Position numbers and translations under genes: made by a program. From positions 348,020-412,019 of the forward strand of contig NZ_JAYMGV010000003.1 of the NCBI RefSeq assembly GCF_035818475.1: a stretch of DNA of 64,000 nucleotides, written 5' to 3'. The stretch's first letter is position 1, and every line of letters starts with the position of its first letter. This stretch comes from Cognatitamlana sp035818475 (GTDB lineage: Bacteria; Bacteroidota; Bacteroidia; Flavobacteriales; Flavobacteriaceae). Below the pieces are notes generated by a model. That model was not told where the DNA came from and searched no databases. It saw only the letters and a list, made by a program, of their open reading frames with translations. This document shows positions 39,366 to 47,846 of this stretch, one piece after another.

Positions 39366-40214
39366 ATGAAAATATACAAACAAGGCACTTCAGTATATGT
39401 AGACTACTTGGAAAAAAGATACCTATTTGAAAATGTAAATTGGGATGCTTTTATTAATAGGGAAAATTTGCGTAGTACTATTATAAATACTATTGAAAAA
39501 AATCAATATACTAAAGCAGAAGTAATTGATGATATAAAGTTTATTCCGGAAGCGCCAATCGGGAGTCAGGAAATTTGGGCTTCAGGCGTAACTTATCTCC
39601 GTAGTAAAGAAGCTCGGATGGAAGAGTCTAAAAAAAGTGGTGGTGATACATTTTATGACAAAGTATATGATGCAGAGAGGCCGGAACTATTCTTTAAAGC
39701 AATGGCGAACAGAGTTGTAGGAACTCATGATACTGTTAATATTAGAAAAGATTCAACATGGAATGTCCCGGAGCCTGAGTTAACACTTTTTATAACAAGT
39801 GAAGGAACCATAGAAGGATATACCATAGGAAATGATGTGAGTTCCAGGAGTATTGAGGGAGAAAACCCCCTGTATTTACCTCAGGCAAAAGTATACGAAC
39901 GTTGTGCCGGTTTAGGTCCGTGCATATATCTTCCGGAAGATGGTATTAGTAGTGATGCGCTTATCCGACTCAGAATAGAAAGAAACGGAGAGGAGGTATT
40001 TAACGGACAAGTGGGGATAAACCAAATGAAACGTTCACACCAGGAATTAGTGGAATTTTTATACAGAGAATGTGATTTCCCTCATGGAAGCTTCTTAATG
40101 ACCGGAACAGGGCTTGTTCCACCCGATGAATTCACATTAGAAGTGGGGGATATTGTGCATATTACCATTACAAGTATAGGAACACTAACAAACACAATTG
40201 CATTAAAAAATTAA
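39366..40214 (+). CDS. FAH-fold 2-keto-3-deoxy-sugar-acid dehydratase (or hydrolase)
   Basis: 282 residues, no signal peptide, so cytoplasmic. The fumarylacetoacetate-hydrolase fold is shown by the metal triad E136-x-E138 (VPEPELTLF) and D157 (IGNDVSSRSIEGEN), with LPQAKVYERCAGLGP downstream. These last motifs match FAH-fold 2-keto-3-deoxypentonate dehydratases such as archaeal KdaD and Caulobacter XylX, rather than true FAH. The next gene, 6 bp downstream, is an alpha-ketoglutarate-semialdehyde dehydrogenase, the enzyme that uses the dehydratase product. A 2,4-diketo-3-deoxy-L-fuconate hydrolase role is an alternative, because fucose catabolism also uses this fold. Confidence 0.75.
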   Translation: MKIYKQGTSVYVDYLEKRYLFENVNWDAFINRENLRSTIINTIEKNQYTKAEVIDDIKFIPEAPIGSQEIWASGVTYLRSKEARMEESKKSGGDTFYDKVYDAERPELFFKAMANRVVGTHDTVNIRKDSTWNVPEPELTLFITSEGTIEGYTIGNDVSSRSIEGENPLYLPQAKVYERCAGLGPCIYLPEDGISSDALIRLRIERNGEEVFNGQVGINQMKRSHQELVEFLYRECDFPHGSFLMTGTGLVPPDEFTLEVGDIVHITITSIGTLTNTIALKN

Positions 40215-40220
40215 ACTACA

Positions 40221-41813
40221 ATGGAAATAACAGGTCAGCACTTCATAGGAAATAAGGTTTCGGGGGATGGGATAGAAACCTTTTCAGCTGTTAACCCTGT
40301 AAATAATAAAACCTTACCGGGAGTTTTTTTTAATGCAACTACCCAGGAAATAGATACAGCTACAACAAAGTCGGTAGCGGCATATCAAATATTAAAGACC
40401 AAAAATAAAGAGGATATTGCAGCTTTCCTTGAGCAAATAGCCGAAGAGATCATGGCTTTGGGAGATACGCTTATTACGCGTTGTAATGAAGAGACGGCTT
40501 TACCCGAAGCACGACTTATAGGGGAAAGAGGGCGTACAGTAGGGCAATTAAGGCTTTTTGCCGCTTTGGTAAGAGAGGGCTCATGGGTAGATGCTACTAT
40601 AGATACGGCAGAGCCGAATAGAGCACCGGTACCAAAATCCGATTTGAGGCAAATGCTACGGCCAATAGGCCCAATAGCGGTGTTTGGAGCCAGTAACTTC
40701 CCTTTAGCGTTTTCTGTTGCTGGTGGAGATACAGCATCTGCTTTAGCGGCATCTTGTCCGGTAATTGTTAAAGGCCACCCCGCACATCCCGGTACAACAG
40801 AATTGGTAGCTAGAGCTATTTTAAAGGCAGTAAAAACCTGTAATATGCCAGAAGGGACTTTTTCTTTGGTACAAGGCAATACTACTAAAGTAGGAGAAAC
40901 ACTGGTAAAGCATCTGGCTATTAAAGCAGTTGCTTTTACAGGATCATTTAAAGGAGGAAAAGCTCTTTTTGATCTGGCAAACTCGAGGAAAGAACCTATA
41001 CCTGTATTTGCTGAAATGGGCAGTACAAACCCGGTATTTATATTGCCAAAGGCATTAAAAGAACGAGGAGATAGCATTGCGGCAGGACTGGTAAGCTCCA
41101 TTAACTTGGGTGTTGGGCAGTTTTGTACAAACCCGGGAATGGTTATTATTCCTAAAGATAAAGGGATAGCGTCTTTTTGTGATCAAGTAGCAGACAAGAT
41201 ATCGCAATCCCCATCGGCAACCATGCTAACTCCGGGTATTGCCAATGCATATAAAAGTACAGTTGATATATTACGGAATAGTGTTGGAGCTGAGATATTA
41301 TCGTCCGGAAAAAATGATGATGCACCTAATAATGTAGCTTCCACTGTTTTTAAAGTGAGTGGTACAGAGCTTTTAAATAACAATCAGCTTGAACAAGAAG
41401 TCTTTGGACCATGTAGTGTATTAGTTGAAGCGGAGACAAAAGAACAGGTTTTGGAGATTGCCCGTAACTTAGAGGGGCACCTTACAGCTACCGTACATGG
41501 AACACCTGAAGATTTTGAAACTTTTGCGGAATTATTTCAAATCTTAGAGCAAAAGGCAGGCCGGTTGATCATTAATGGTTTTCCAACAGGAGTAGAAGTA
41601 TGTCATGCCATGACCCATGGCGGGCCGTATCCCTCAACGACAGCACCACAGACAACATCGGTTGGAACTAAAGCAATAAAGCGCTTTGTGCGCCCTGTTT
41701 GTTATCAGGGTTTTCCCGATAGCCTTTTACCAGAGAGTCTTAAAGATTCAAATACACATAATATATGGCGATTGGTTAACGGAACTTTCACTAAGGAACA
41801 TATTAACAGGTAA
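40221..41813 (+). CDS. Alpha-ketoglutarate-semialdehyde dehydrogenase (2,5-dioxovalerate dehydrogenase)
   Basis: 530 residues, cytoplasmic, NADP-type ALDH fold. The catalytic cysteine is C302 in VGQFCTNPGMV and the general base E265 in VFAEMGSTNPVF. IGPIAVFGASNFPLAFS and AFTGSFKGGKAL form the cofactor site; these signatures are those of the KGSADH group rather than of lactaldehyde or betaine aldehyde dehydrogenases. It oxidises 2,5-dioxopentanoate to 2-oxoglutarate, the final step of oxidative pentose or uronate (glucarate) breakdown. With the FAH-fold protein it mirrors the Caulobacter xylX-xylA pairing. Upstream dehydrogenase and dehydratase steps are not in this window. Confidence 0.87.
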   Translation: MEITGQHFIGNKVSGDGIETFSAVNPVNNKTLPGVFFNATTQEIDTATTKSVAAYQILKTKNKEDIAAFLEQIAEEIMALGDTLITRCNEETALPEARLIGERGRTVGQLRLFAALVREGSWVDATIDTAEPNRAPVPKSDLRQMLRPIGPIAVFGASNFPLAFSVAGGDTASALAASCPVIVKGHPAHPGTTELVARAILKAVKTCNMPEGTFSLVQGNTTKVGETLVKHLAIKAVAFTGSFKGGKALFDLANSRKEPIPVFAEMGSTNPVFILPKALKERGDSIAAGLVSSINLGVGQFCTNPGMVIIPKDKGIASFCDQVADKISQSPSATMLTPGIANAYKSTVDILRNSVGAEILSSGKNDDAPNNVASTVFKVSGTELLNNNQLEQEVFGPCSVLVEAETKEQVLEIARNLEGHLTATVHGTPEDFETFAELFQILEQKAGRLIINGFPTGVEVCHAMTHGGPYPSTTAPQTTSVGTKAIKRFVRPVCYQGFPDSLLPESLKDSNTHNIWRLVNGTFTKEHINR

Positions 41814-42067
41814 AATTTGTTTTAGTGTAAACATGCTTGTGTTTTATTTTAAAATATGAGTATGTTTTTTTAAAATATTGATATGAGTAAGACAACTATT
41901 TTATAAAGGTTTGCTTTGATATAGCTTTCGTTTTCAACATCTTGCTGGTTTATTTAAAAAGGCAGTAAATTGTAAAGTTAAAGTTACTAATTTAGCATGC
42001 GTATATTCTATTTAAAATTCCTTAATTAATTGTTTTATAATTATTATATCTTTAACCTCATTTTTTT

Positions 42068-42688
42068 ATGATTTTAATGAAAAAGGAGCAAATAAATAGG
42101 AGTGATTTCGAACTTTGGAAATCCTTTAAAGAAGGCAATGATGAGGCCTTAAAAACTATTTATTATAATCATTTTAAACATTTATATAATTACGGGCGTA
42201 AATTTTCGTCTGATAAAGAACTGGTTGAAAATTGTGTTCAGGATTTATATATAGACCTTATTAAAAAAAGGGAAAACCTGGGGGATACAAATAACATTAG
42301 CTTGTATTTGCTTAAGGCAATCAAACGAAAAATAATAAGAAGATTACAGCAGGAAAAAAAAACACTAAACCTGGATTTTACTTTTGCTGAATGGCCTTCA
42401 ACATATGAATCTATTACTTCCAACACTAACGCTGCATATAGAGAAAAACTTTTTGGGGTCATCAATCAATTAAGTCATCAACAAAGAGAAATAATCTATT
42501 TAAAATATTTTAATTCGTTAAATAATAAGGAAATCGCAGAGATTCTTGATCTTAATTACCAAACGGTACGTAATGTATTAGTAACTGCTCTTAAAAAACT
42601 CCGCAAGTCTATGAAAATGCTGAATTTCTTTTTTATTATGCTTTTTGATAAAAGTAGTCCGATAACCACAAAACAGGAGCATAAATAA
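42068..42688 (+). CDS. ECF-type RNA polymerase sigma-70 factor
   Basis: 206 residues. Region 2 (about 27-75) contains LYNYGRKFSSDKELVENCVQ, with a D-L-Y-I-D-L-I-K end; region 4 (about 130-180) has LSHQQREIIYLKYFNSLNNKEIAEIL followed by a helix-turn-helix (YQTVRNVLVTALKKL). A second in-frame ATG at 42077 is also possible; 42068 is kept as the longer reading. A hydrophobic tail (MLNFFFIMLF) is common in this Bacteroidota group. The gene is followed by FecR (82 bp) and an STN-SusC, so this is a trans-envelope signalling sigma factor that should activate this PUL when its glycan is transported. Confidence 0.92.
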   Translation: MILMKKEQINRSDFELWKSFKEGNDEALKTIYYNHFKHLYNYGRKFSSDKELVENCVQDLYIDLIKKRENLGDTNNISLYLLKAIKRKIIRRLQQEKKTLNLDFTFAEWPSTYESITSNTNAAYREKLFGVINQLSHQQREIIYLKYFNSLNNKEIAEILDLNYQTVRNVLVTALKKLRKSMKMLNFFFIMLFDKSSPITTKQEHK

Positions 42689-42770
42689 CCAATAATAAAA
42701 AAAAATAAAAAAAGTATAGTACAAAAACGAAGTTCTTGTATTATAGTAGTGAATGCATAATTAAAATAGG

Positions 42771-43967
42771 ATGCCTAGCTACGCTTTAGAAGATTATTTA
42801 ACGGATGATAGTTTTATTCAATGGGTGCTTCAACCCAATAAAGAATTGGATATTAAATGGAGTAAGTTCATAAAAGAAAATGCACAAGAGAAAGCAAAAA
42901 TAGACCAAGCAAAAGAGCTATTACGTACTATACACTCGCAAACAATTTCAGAATACGATCACGAAATAGATGATGAAAAGCTCAACAATATATGGATGCA
43001 TATTGAGCAATCTTTGCAAAAATCTAAATCGCAAAGTGTTAAAAAAATCTCGTATCCGATATTAAAAATTGCAGCTTCAATCATTTTATTATTAGGTATA
43101 GCTTATTTCTACCAGCAAGGTTTTTTTAGTGGCCGGGCAACTCCAACCGTAGTAGATACAAATGTAATTACTCCGGGTGTTGACAAAGCAACTTTAACCT
43201 TAGAAGATGGTTCTGTTATAGAATTGGATAAGGGTAATACCTATCAGGCACAAAATGTGAATAGTAACGGGGAACAAATTGTATATACCGATAAAGAACA
43301 AAATACTACCGAAATAAAATATAATTATTTGACCATTCCAAGAGGCGGGCAGTTTTTTATTAAGCTATCTGATGGCACTCAGATTTGGTTAAACTCAGAA
43401 TCCCAGCTAAAATATCCTGTTAATTTTATAAAAGGGCAGACCCGTCAGGTTGAACTTGTTTATGGAGAGGCCTACTTTGATGTATCTCCAAGTACAGAAC
43501 ATCACGGAGACAAATTCAAGGTGCTCAACCAATCTCAGGAGATAGAAGTTTTGGGAACAGAGTTTAATGTTAAAGCTTACAAAGACGAAACAAATATTTA
43601 TACCACTTTGGTAGAAGGCCATGTAGTTATAGATAATGGCAATACAAAACATGATTTATTACCCGATCAGCAATCAAATTTAAATACCCAAAACAATACT
43701 ATTGCAATTGCTAAAGTAGATGTAAACCCTGAAATTTCCTGGAAAAATGGAATCTTTAGTTTTAAAGAAAAATCATTAAAAGAGATCATGAAGGTAATTT
43801 CCAGATGGTATGATATTGATGTTGTCTTTGAAAATAAAGAGTTGGAGTCCATAAAGTTCAAAGGCATTTTGGATAAACAACAGGGAATAGACAGAATTTT
43901 ATCAATTATGAAATCCAGTACAATTAATAATTATGAAATAAAAGATAAAACCATAATATTAAAATAA
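42771..43967 (+). CDS. FecR-family anti-sigma factor
   Basis: 398 residues. The N-terminal cytoplasmic part (about 1-92) should bind the sigma factor; a single membrane segment follows (about 94-115, ILKIAASIILLLGIAYFY). The periplasmic FecR domain (about 125-290) contains TVPRGGQFFIKLSDGTQIWL-like sequence and YGEAYFDVSPS, and a C-terminal DUF4974 domain (about 320-398, FKEKSLKEIMKVISRWYDIDVVF) contacts the STN domain of the SusC protein in characterised systems. It sits between the sigma factor and the STN-SusC, the standard order. It holds the sigma factor inactive until substrate signalling. Confidence 0.92.
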   Translation: MPSYALEDYLTDDSFIQWVLQPNKELDIKWSKFIKENAQEKAKIDQAKELLRTIHSQTISEYDHEIDDEKLNNIWMHIEQSLQKSKSQSVKKISYPILKIAASIILLLGIAYFYQQGFFSGRATPTVVDTNVITPGVDKATLTLEDGSVIELDKGNTYQAQNVNSNGEQIVYTDKEQNTTEIKYNYLTIPRGGQFFIKLSDGTQIWLNSESQLKYPVNFIKGQTRQVELVYGEAYFDVSPSTEHHGDKFKVLNQSQEIEVLGTEFNVKAYKDETNIYTTLVEGHVVIDNGNTKHDLLPDQQSNLNTQNNTIAIAKVDVNPEISWKNGIFSFKEKSLKEIMKVISRWYDIDVVFENKELESIKFKGILDKQQGIDRILSIMKSSTINNYEIKDKTIILK

Positions 43968-44109
43968 TAACATATCGCCTATGAAATAAAATAACAATTA
44001 TGTAAAAAAAAGAAGGATAAAGTTTAACCCGCAAAAGTATAAAACTCTATCCCCTTAGATCATTATCAATTAATTAAAAACGTTTAACTAACTAATAACG
44101 CACAAATTT

Positions 44110-47100
44110 ATGGAAATTAAATTAATTAGTGCCCATTTCTTATTTAGAAAGCGGCTATTAACAATCATTATGAAAACATTTATTTTCTTATGTTGTTCAA
44201 CCATTTTTGCATTAACACCTGACCATGTTATATCGCAAAATTCCAAAATAAAAATAGAAGAAGATAAAATACTATCGGTTGATGAGGTATTCGATCTGAT
44301 CATGACTCAAACAGATTACAGATTTTTTTATGAAGCGGGTTTGTTTGAAGATGCTCCTAAAGTACCGGTAAAAAAAGGAATAATAAGAACAAGTAAGTTA
44401 TTACGAAGAAGTTTATCCAATGCCAATATTAACATTATAATAAATGATGATAATGAAATTCTTATCAAGGAAAAAGAAGTATCAAATATTATAAAAGAAG
44501 AACGGCAACAGCAAGTCTCTGGTACAGTGACAGATGCTAATGGGCAGCCTTTACCAGGAGCCAATATATTAGAAAAAGGGACCACTAATGGAACGCAAAC
44601 AGATTTTGACGGAAATTTTTCTATAAGTGTGGGGGATCAAAATGCTGTGTTGGTTATCTCTTATTTAGGTTTTAAGTCTAAAGAAGTAACCGTTGATAAT
44701 CAAACAACCTTAACTATTTCATTAGAGGAGGATACTTCAGCTCTTGATGAAGTGGTGGTTACTGCTTTTGGTATTGAAAGAGAGAAGAAAGCTTTAGGAT
44801 ATGCTGTTGAAGAGGTAAAAGGAGAAGAAGTAGCCAATACAGGATCTTCAAACGTATTAACTTCACTACAAGGTAAAGGGGCAGGTATTAACATCACCAA
44901 TACCGGAGCCGGTGTTACAGGGTCTACTTCAATTGTATTAAGGGGAGGATCTTCCCTGGAGGGATCAAATGAAGCTTTGATCGTTGTAGATGGTGTGCCA
45001 TTTTCTAACGCTTCGTTTTCAGGAGGAGATATTGACTTTGGTAGTGGTATTGCAGATTTAAATCCGCAGGATATAGAGTCTATCTCTATACTGAAGGGAG
45101 CAAATGCAGGAGCTCTTTATGGTTCGCGTGCACTTAATGGTGTGGTGATGATTACTACCAAGAAAGGAAAATCCGGTAAACCACAAGTCTCGTTTTCGTC
45201 TCAATTGAGGTTAACAGAAATTATGTATTTCCCTGAAATACAAAATGAATATGGAGCAGGCTCAGGAAGCCCTGATAGATTTGGTTTATTCTTAGATGAC
45301 AACGGACAAGCACATACAGCGCTTTATGATGAAAAATCCTGGGGGCCAAGATTGAACCAAGGACAGTTGGTTAGGCAAGACTGGTTAAGAGATCAGCCTA
45401 TATTGCCATGGGTATCACATGGAGATCAACATAAAGATTTTTTTCAAACTGCCGTAACTAGCGTTCAAAACCTTAACGTGACCGGTGGTAGTGATAAGCT
45501 AAACTACAATTTGTCTATGTTGTATGAAGACGCTGAAGATGTACAACCTGAATCTACTCAGGATAGGTACAATATAGCGCTTAGGTTAGGCTCCGATATT
45601 AATGACTATGTAGGATTAGAGAGTAGAGTTTCATACAGCTATTCAAAAACCCATAACAGGCCAACAGTAGGCGGTAGAGAAAGTGTGTATTATACGTTGC
45701 TACAGATGCCAAGAAGTATTTCTCTTAATGACCTAAGGCCACATAGGTATCCTTTTTCAGGACAGGATTATTCCCATCCGTATTTTAGAGATGGTAATAA
45801 AGTAGCCTGGAATAGAGGAAGAAACAACCCATATTGGACAGTTTTTGAAGACCAAAATAATGATGTTACTAAAAGAATTATTGGTTTTGGAAAAGTAAAC
45901 CTGAATCTGCTGAATGATCCTGAAGGTGCTGGAACACTAACAGGTTTTGCCAGAGTTGGGTGGGATAACAGAGAAGTTAATTTTGAAACCATTAGGGCCA
46001 GGTCTGAAGCTTACACCTTGGGTAGTTTAAATATTTCAAAACATTCATTCCTTGAGACCAATACTGACTTTTACCTGACTTATCAAAAAAATCTTGGTAA
46101 AGTAGGAGTAACTGCAAACTTTGGAGGAAACAGAAGATATGACGAAGCTAACTTACACAGTGCCTGGGGATCAAACTTTAAAACTGATGATAGAACCAGT
46201 ACAAATAACCTGGAAAATAGGGATTTTGAGTCAAGAACAGAAAAGAAGGCTCTGAATTCACTTTATGGAAGTGCGCAACTTTCATACGATAATTATTTAT
46301 TTTTAGATATTACGGGAAGGAACGATTGGAGTTCTGTATTACCTGCCAAGAACAGAAGCTACTTTTATCCGTCATTTAACTTAGGTTTTATAGCTACAGA
46401 TGCATTTGATGCATTGAAATCAGATGTTTTGCAATATGCTAAATTCAGAGCTTCGTATGCAGAGGTTGGAAATGATTTACCTGCTTATAGATTTAATACG
46501 TATTATAACTACGGAACAGACCCACAAGGTAGATTACAAGCCACTGTGCAAAATACTTTAGGAAATGAAAATATTGATGCAGAGATTAATAAATCTTTAG
46601 AGTTAGGAGCCGATTTTAGATTCTTAAAGAACAGGATTGGATTAGACCTGGCGTGGTATAGGTCTGTAACTGTAAATCAAATTATTGGTAATTACCCACA
46701 AGCTATATCTACCGGGTATACAAATCTGTTATTTAATGTAGGAGAGATTTCAAATACAGGCCTGGAATTGTCTTTAACAACTAAACCAATTGTCACAGAT
46801 AATTGGAACTGGAATTTAAATTTCAATTATGCAACTAACGAGATGGTACTTGAAGAGTTAAACTTACCGGGAGAAGCATATTTTAGAGTAGAGGACCATA
46901 TTGAATATAGTTCCAGAGCATATGTTGGTCAGAAATTTGGAGATATCTATGGGTATAGATACTTAAGAGATAATAATGGAACCGTTATTGTAAACGAGCA
47001 AGGATATCCAATTATAGATAATAGAAAAGGTTCAGATTCAGAAGTAAAAGTAGGAAATATTCAACCAGATTTTACCGCTAGTATCCAAAGTGCTTTGACA

Positions 47101-47769
47101 TACAAGAATGTAAGTTTATCATTCTTGATTGATGGAAGCTTTGGAGGTGATGTGTTTAGTGGCACTAAAAGAGAGTTGAATAGAAATGGGTATTCAAAAG
47201 AATCACTGGAAGGCAGAGAAGGCTGGATATTTGCTTTAGATAACGATCCCAGAAATTTAAGAGAACTTGGAGACAGAAATGTTGGGTCTCCTCTTGGAGG
47301 TTATGACAGATGGGTTGGAAACTCAGTGTTTGGAGTATTTGATGATGATGGCTTTATAGTGTTAGATGATAATGGAAACCCTGTTACAGGAGCACCTAAT
47401 GAAGGTGATAACGCCATGTATATAAACCCTGAAAGATATTGGGGTGAAGCTGCAAGACAAGGATATAGAGCTGTAGCAGGAAGTAAAGACGGAGCCACTG
47501 AAGAGTATCTTGAAGATGCTACTTTTGTTAAACTTAGAGAGCTTAATTTGACTTATAACCTTCCAAACAAGTGGTTAAAAGGAACAGGGTTTGAAGCAGT
47601 AAGCATTAGTGCAATAGGAAGAAACTTGTTTTATTTTAATAATGTATCTGATTTCTTTGACCCGGATGCATATAGAAAAGGTACAGCAATTAATTCCCTT
47701 GGATATGAGCGTAATGGAGCACTTCCATCTATGAGAACTTATATGTTTAACTTGAGAGTTAAATTTTAA
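44110..47769 (+). CDS. SusC/RagA-type TonB-dependent outer-membrane transporter with STN domain
   Basis: 1219 residues. After a long leader (about 1-43, FALTPDHVISQ) comes the STN signalling domain (about 46-118, VDEVFDLIMTQTDYRFFYEAG), a carboxypeptidase-like regulatory domain (about 135-208, VSGTVTDANGQPLPGANI), a TonB-box-like segment (DEVVVTAFG, about 213), the plug (about 230-345, GSRALNGVVMITTKKGK) and a 22-strand barrel ending in MRTYMFNLRVKF. The C-terminal aromatic residue is typical of BAM-inserted barrels. The STN domain links it to the FecR and sigma factor upstream. It would import oligosaccharides together with the SusD protein 77 bp downstream. Confidence 0.95.
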   Translation: MEIKLISAHFLFRKRLLTIIMKTFIFLCCSTIFALTPDHVISQNSKIKIEEDKILSVDEVFDLIMTQTDYRFFYEAGLFEDAPKVPVKKGIIRTSKLLRRSLSNANINIIINDDNEILIKEKEVSNIIKEERQQQVSGTVTDANGQPLPGANILEKGTTNGTQTDFDGNFSISVGDQNAVLVISYLGFKSKEVTVDNQTTLTISLEEDTSALDEVVVTAFGIEREKKALGYAVEEVKGEEVANTGSSNVLTSLQGKGAGINITNTGAGVTGSTSIVLRGGSSLEGSNEALIVVDGVPFSNASFSGGDIDFGSGIADLNPQDIESISILKGANAGALYGSRALNGVVMITTKKGKSGKPQVSFSSQLRLTEIMYFPEIQNEYGAGSGSPDRFGLFLDDNGQAHTALYDEKSWGPRLNQGQLVRQDWLRDQPILPWVSHGDQHKDFFQTAVTSVQNLNVTGGSDKLNYNLSMLYEDAEDVQPESTQDRYNIALRLGSDINDYVGLESRVSYSYSKTHNRPTVGGRESVYYTLLQMPRSISLNDLRPHRYPFSGQDYSHPYFRDGNKVAWNRGRNNPYWTVFEDQNNDVTKRIIGFGKVNLNLLNDPEGAGTLTGFARVGWDNREVNFETIRARSEAYTLGSLNISKHSFLETNTDFYLTYQKNLGKVGVTANFGGNRRYDEANLHSAWGSNFKTDDRTSTNNLENRDFESRTEKKALNSLYGSAQLSYDNYLFLDITGRNDWSSVLPAKNRSYFYPSFNLGFIATDAFDALKSDVLQYAKFRASYAEVGNDLPAYRFNTYYNYGTDPQGRLQATVQNTLGNENIDAEINKSLELGADFRFLKNRIGLDLAWYRSVTVNQIIGNYPQAISTGYTNLLFNVGEISNTGLELSLTTKPIVTDNWNWNLNFNYATNEMVLEELNLPGEAYFRVEDHIEYSSRAYVGQKFGDIYGYRYLRDNNGTVIVNEQGYPIIDNRKGSDSEVKVGNIQPDFTASIQSALTYKNVSLSFLIDGSFGGDVFSGTKRELNRNGYSKESLEGREGWIFALDNDPRNLRELGDRNVGSPLGGYDRWVGNSVFGVFDDDGFIVLDDNGNPVTGAPNEGDNAMYINPERYWGEAARQGYRAVAGSKDGATEEYLEDATFVKLRELNLTYNLPNKWLKGTGFEAVSISAIGRNLFYFNNVSDFFDPDAYRKGTAINSLGYERNGALPSMRTYMFNLRVKF

Positions 47770-47781
47770 AACTTGGTGATT

Positions 47782-47817
47782 ATGAAGTGAGTCCCGATTA
47801 TCCGGGATGAATTTCAT
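47782..47817 (+). promoter_or_regulatory. Stem-loop between susC and susD
   Basis: The inner stem TCCCG (47792-47796) pairs with CGGGA (47803-47807) around a six-base loop. After a 3x3 internal loop an outer stem of seven pairs follows: 47782-47788 (ATGAAGT) with 47811-47817 (ATTTCAT), one of them G-T. There is no U-tract, so it is more likely a processing or mRNA-stability element, or an attenuator setting SusC:SusD ratio, than a terminator. Confidence 0.5.
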
Positions 47818-47846
47818 CTCATATCTTAAAAACAAATAAATTTAAT

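Noticed and set aside
40385..41101. 238-codon open frame on the minus strand
   Set aside because: It lies entirely within the aldehyde dehydrogenase gene, which has clear catalytic motifs; the antisense frame has no recognisable domain and low-complexity composition.
41829..41844. AAACA/TGTTT hairpin followed by T-rich DNA after the aldehyde dehydrogenase
   Set aside because: Only five A-T-rich pairs, expected by chance in this composition; too weak to call as a terminator.
42030..42054. TTG and TATCTTTA as a promoter for the sigma factor
   Set aside because: Spacing is only 14 bases and the -7 element has a mismatch; not better than background.
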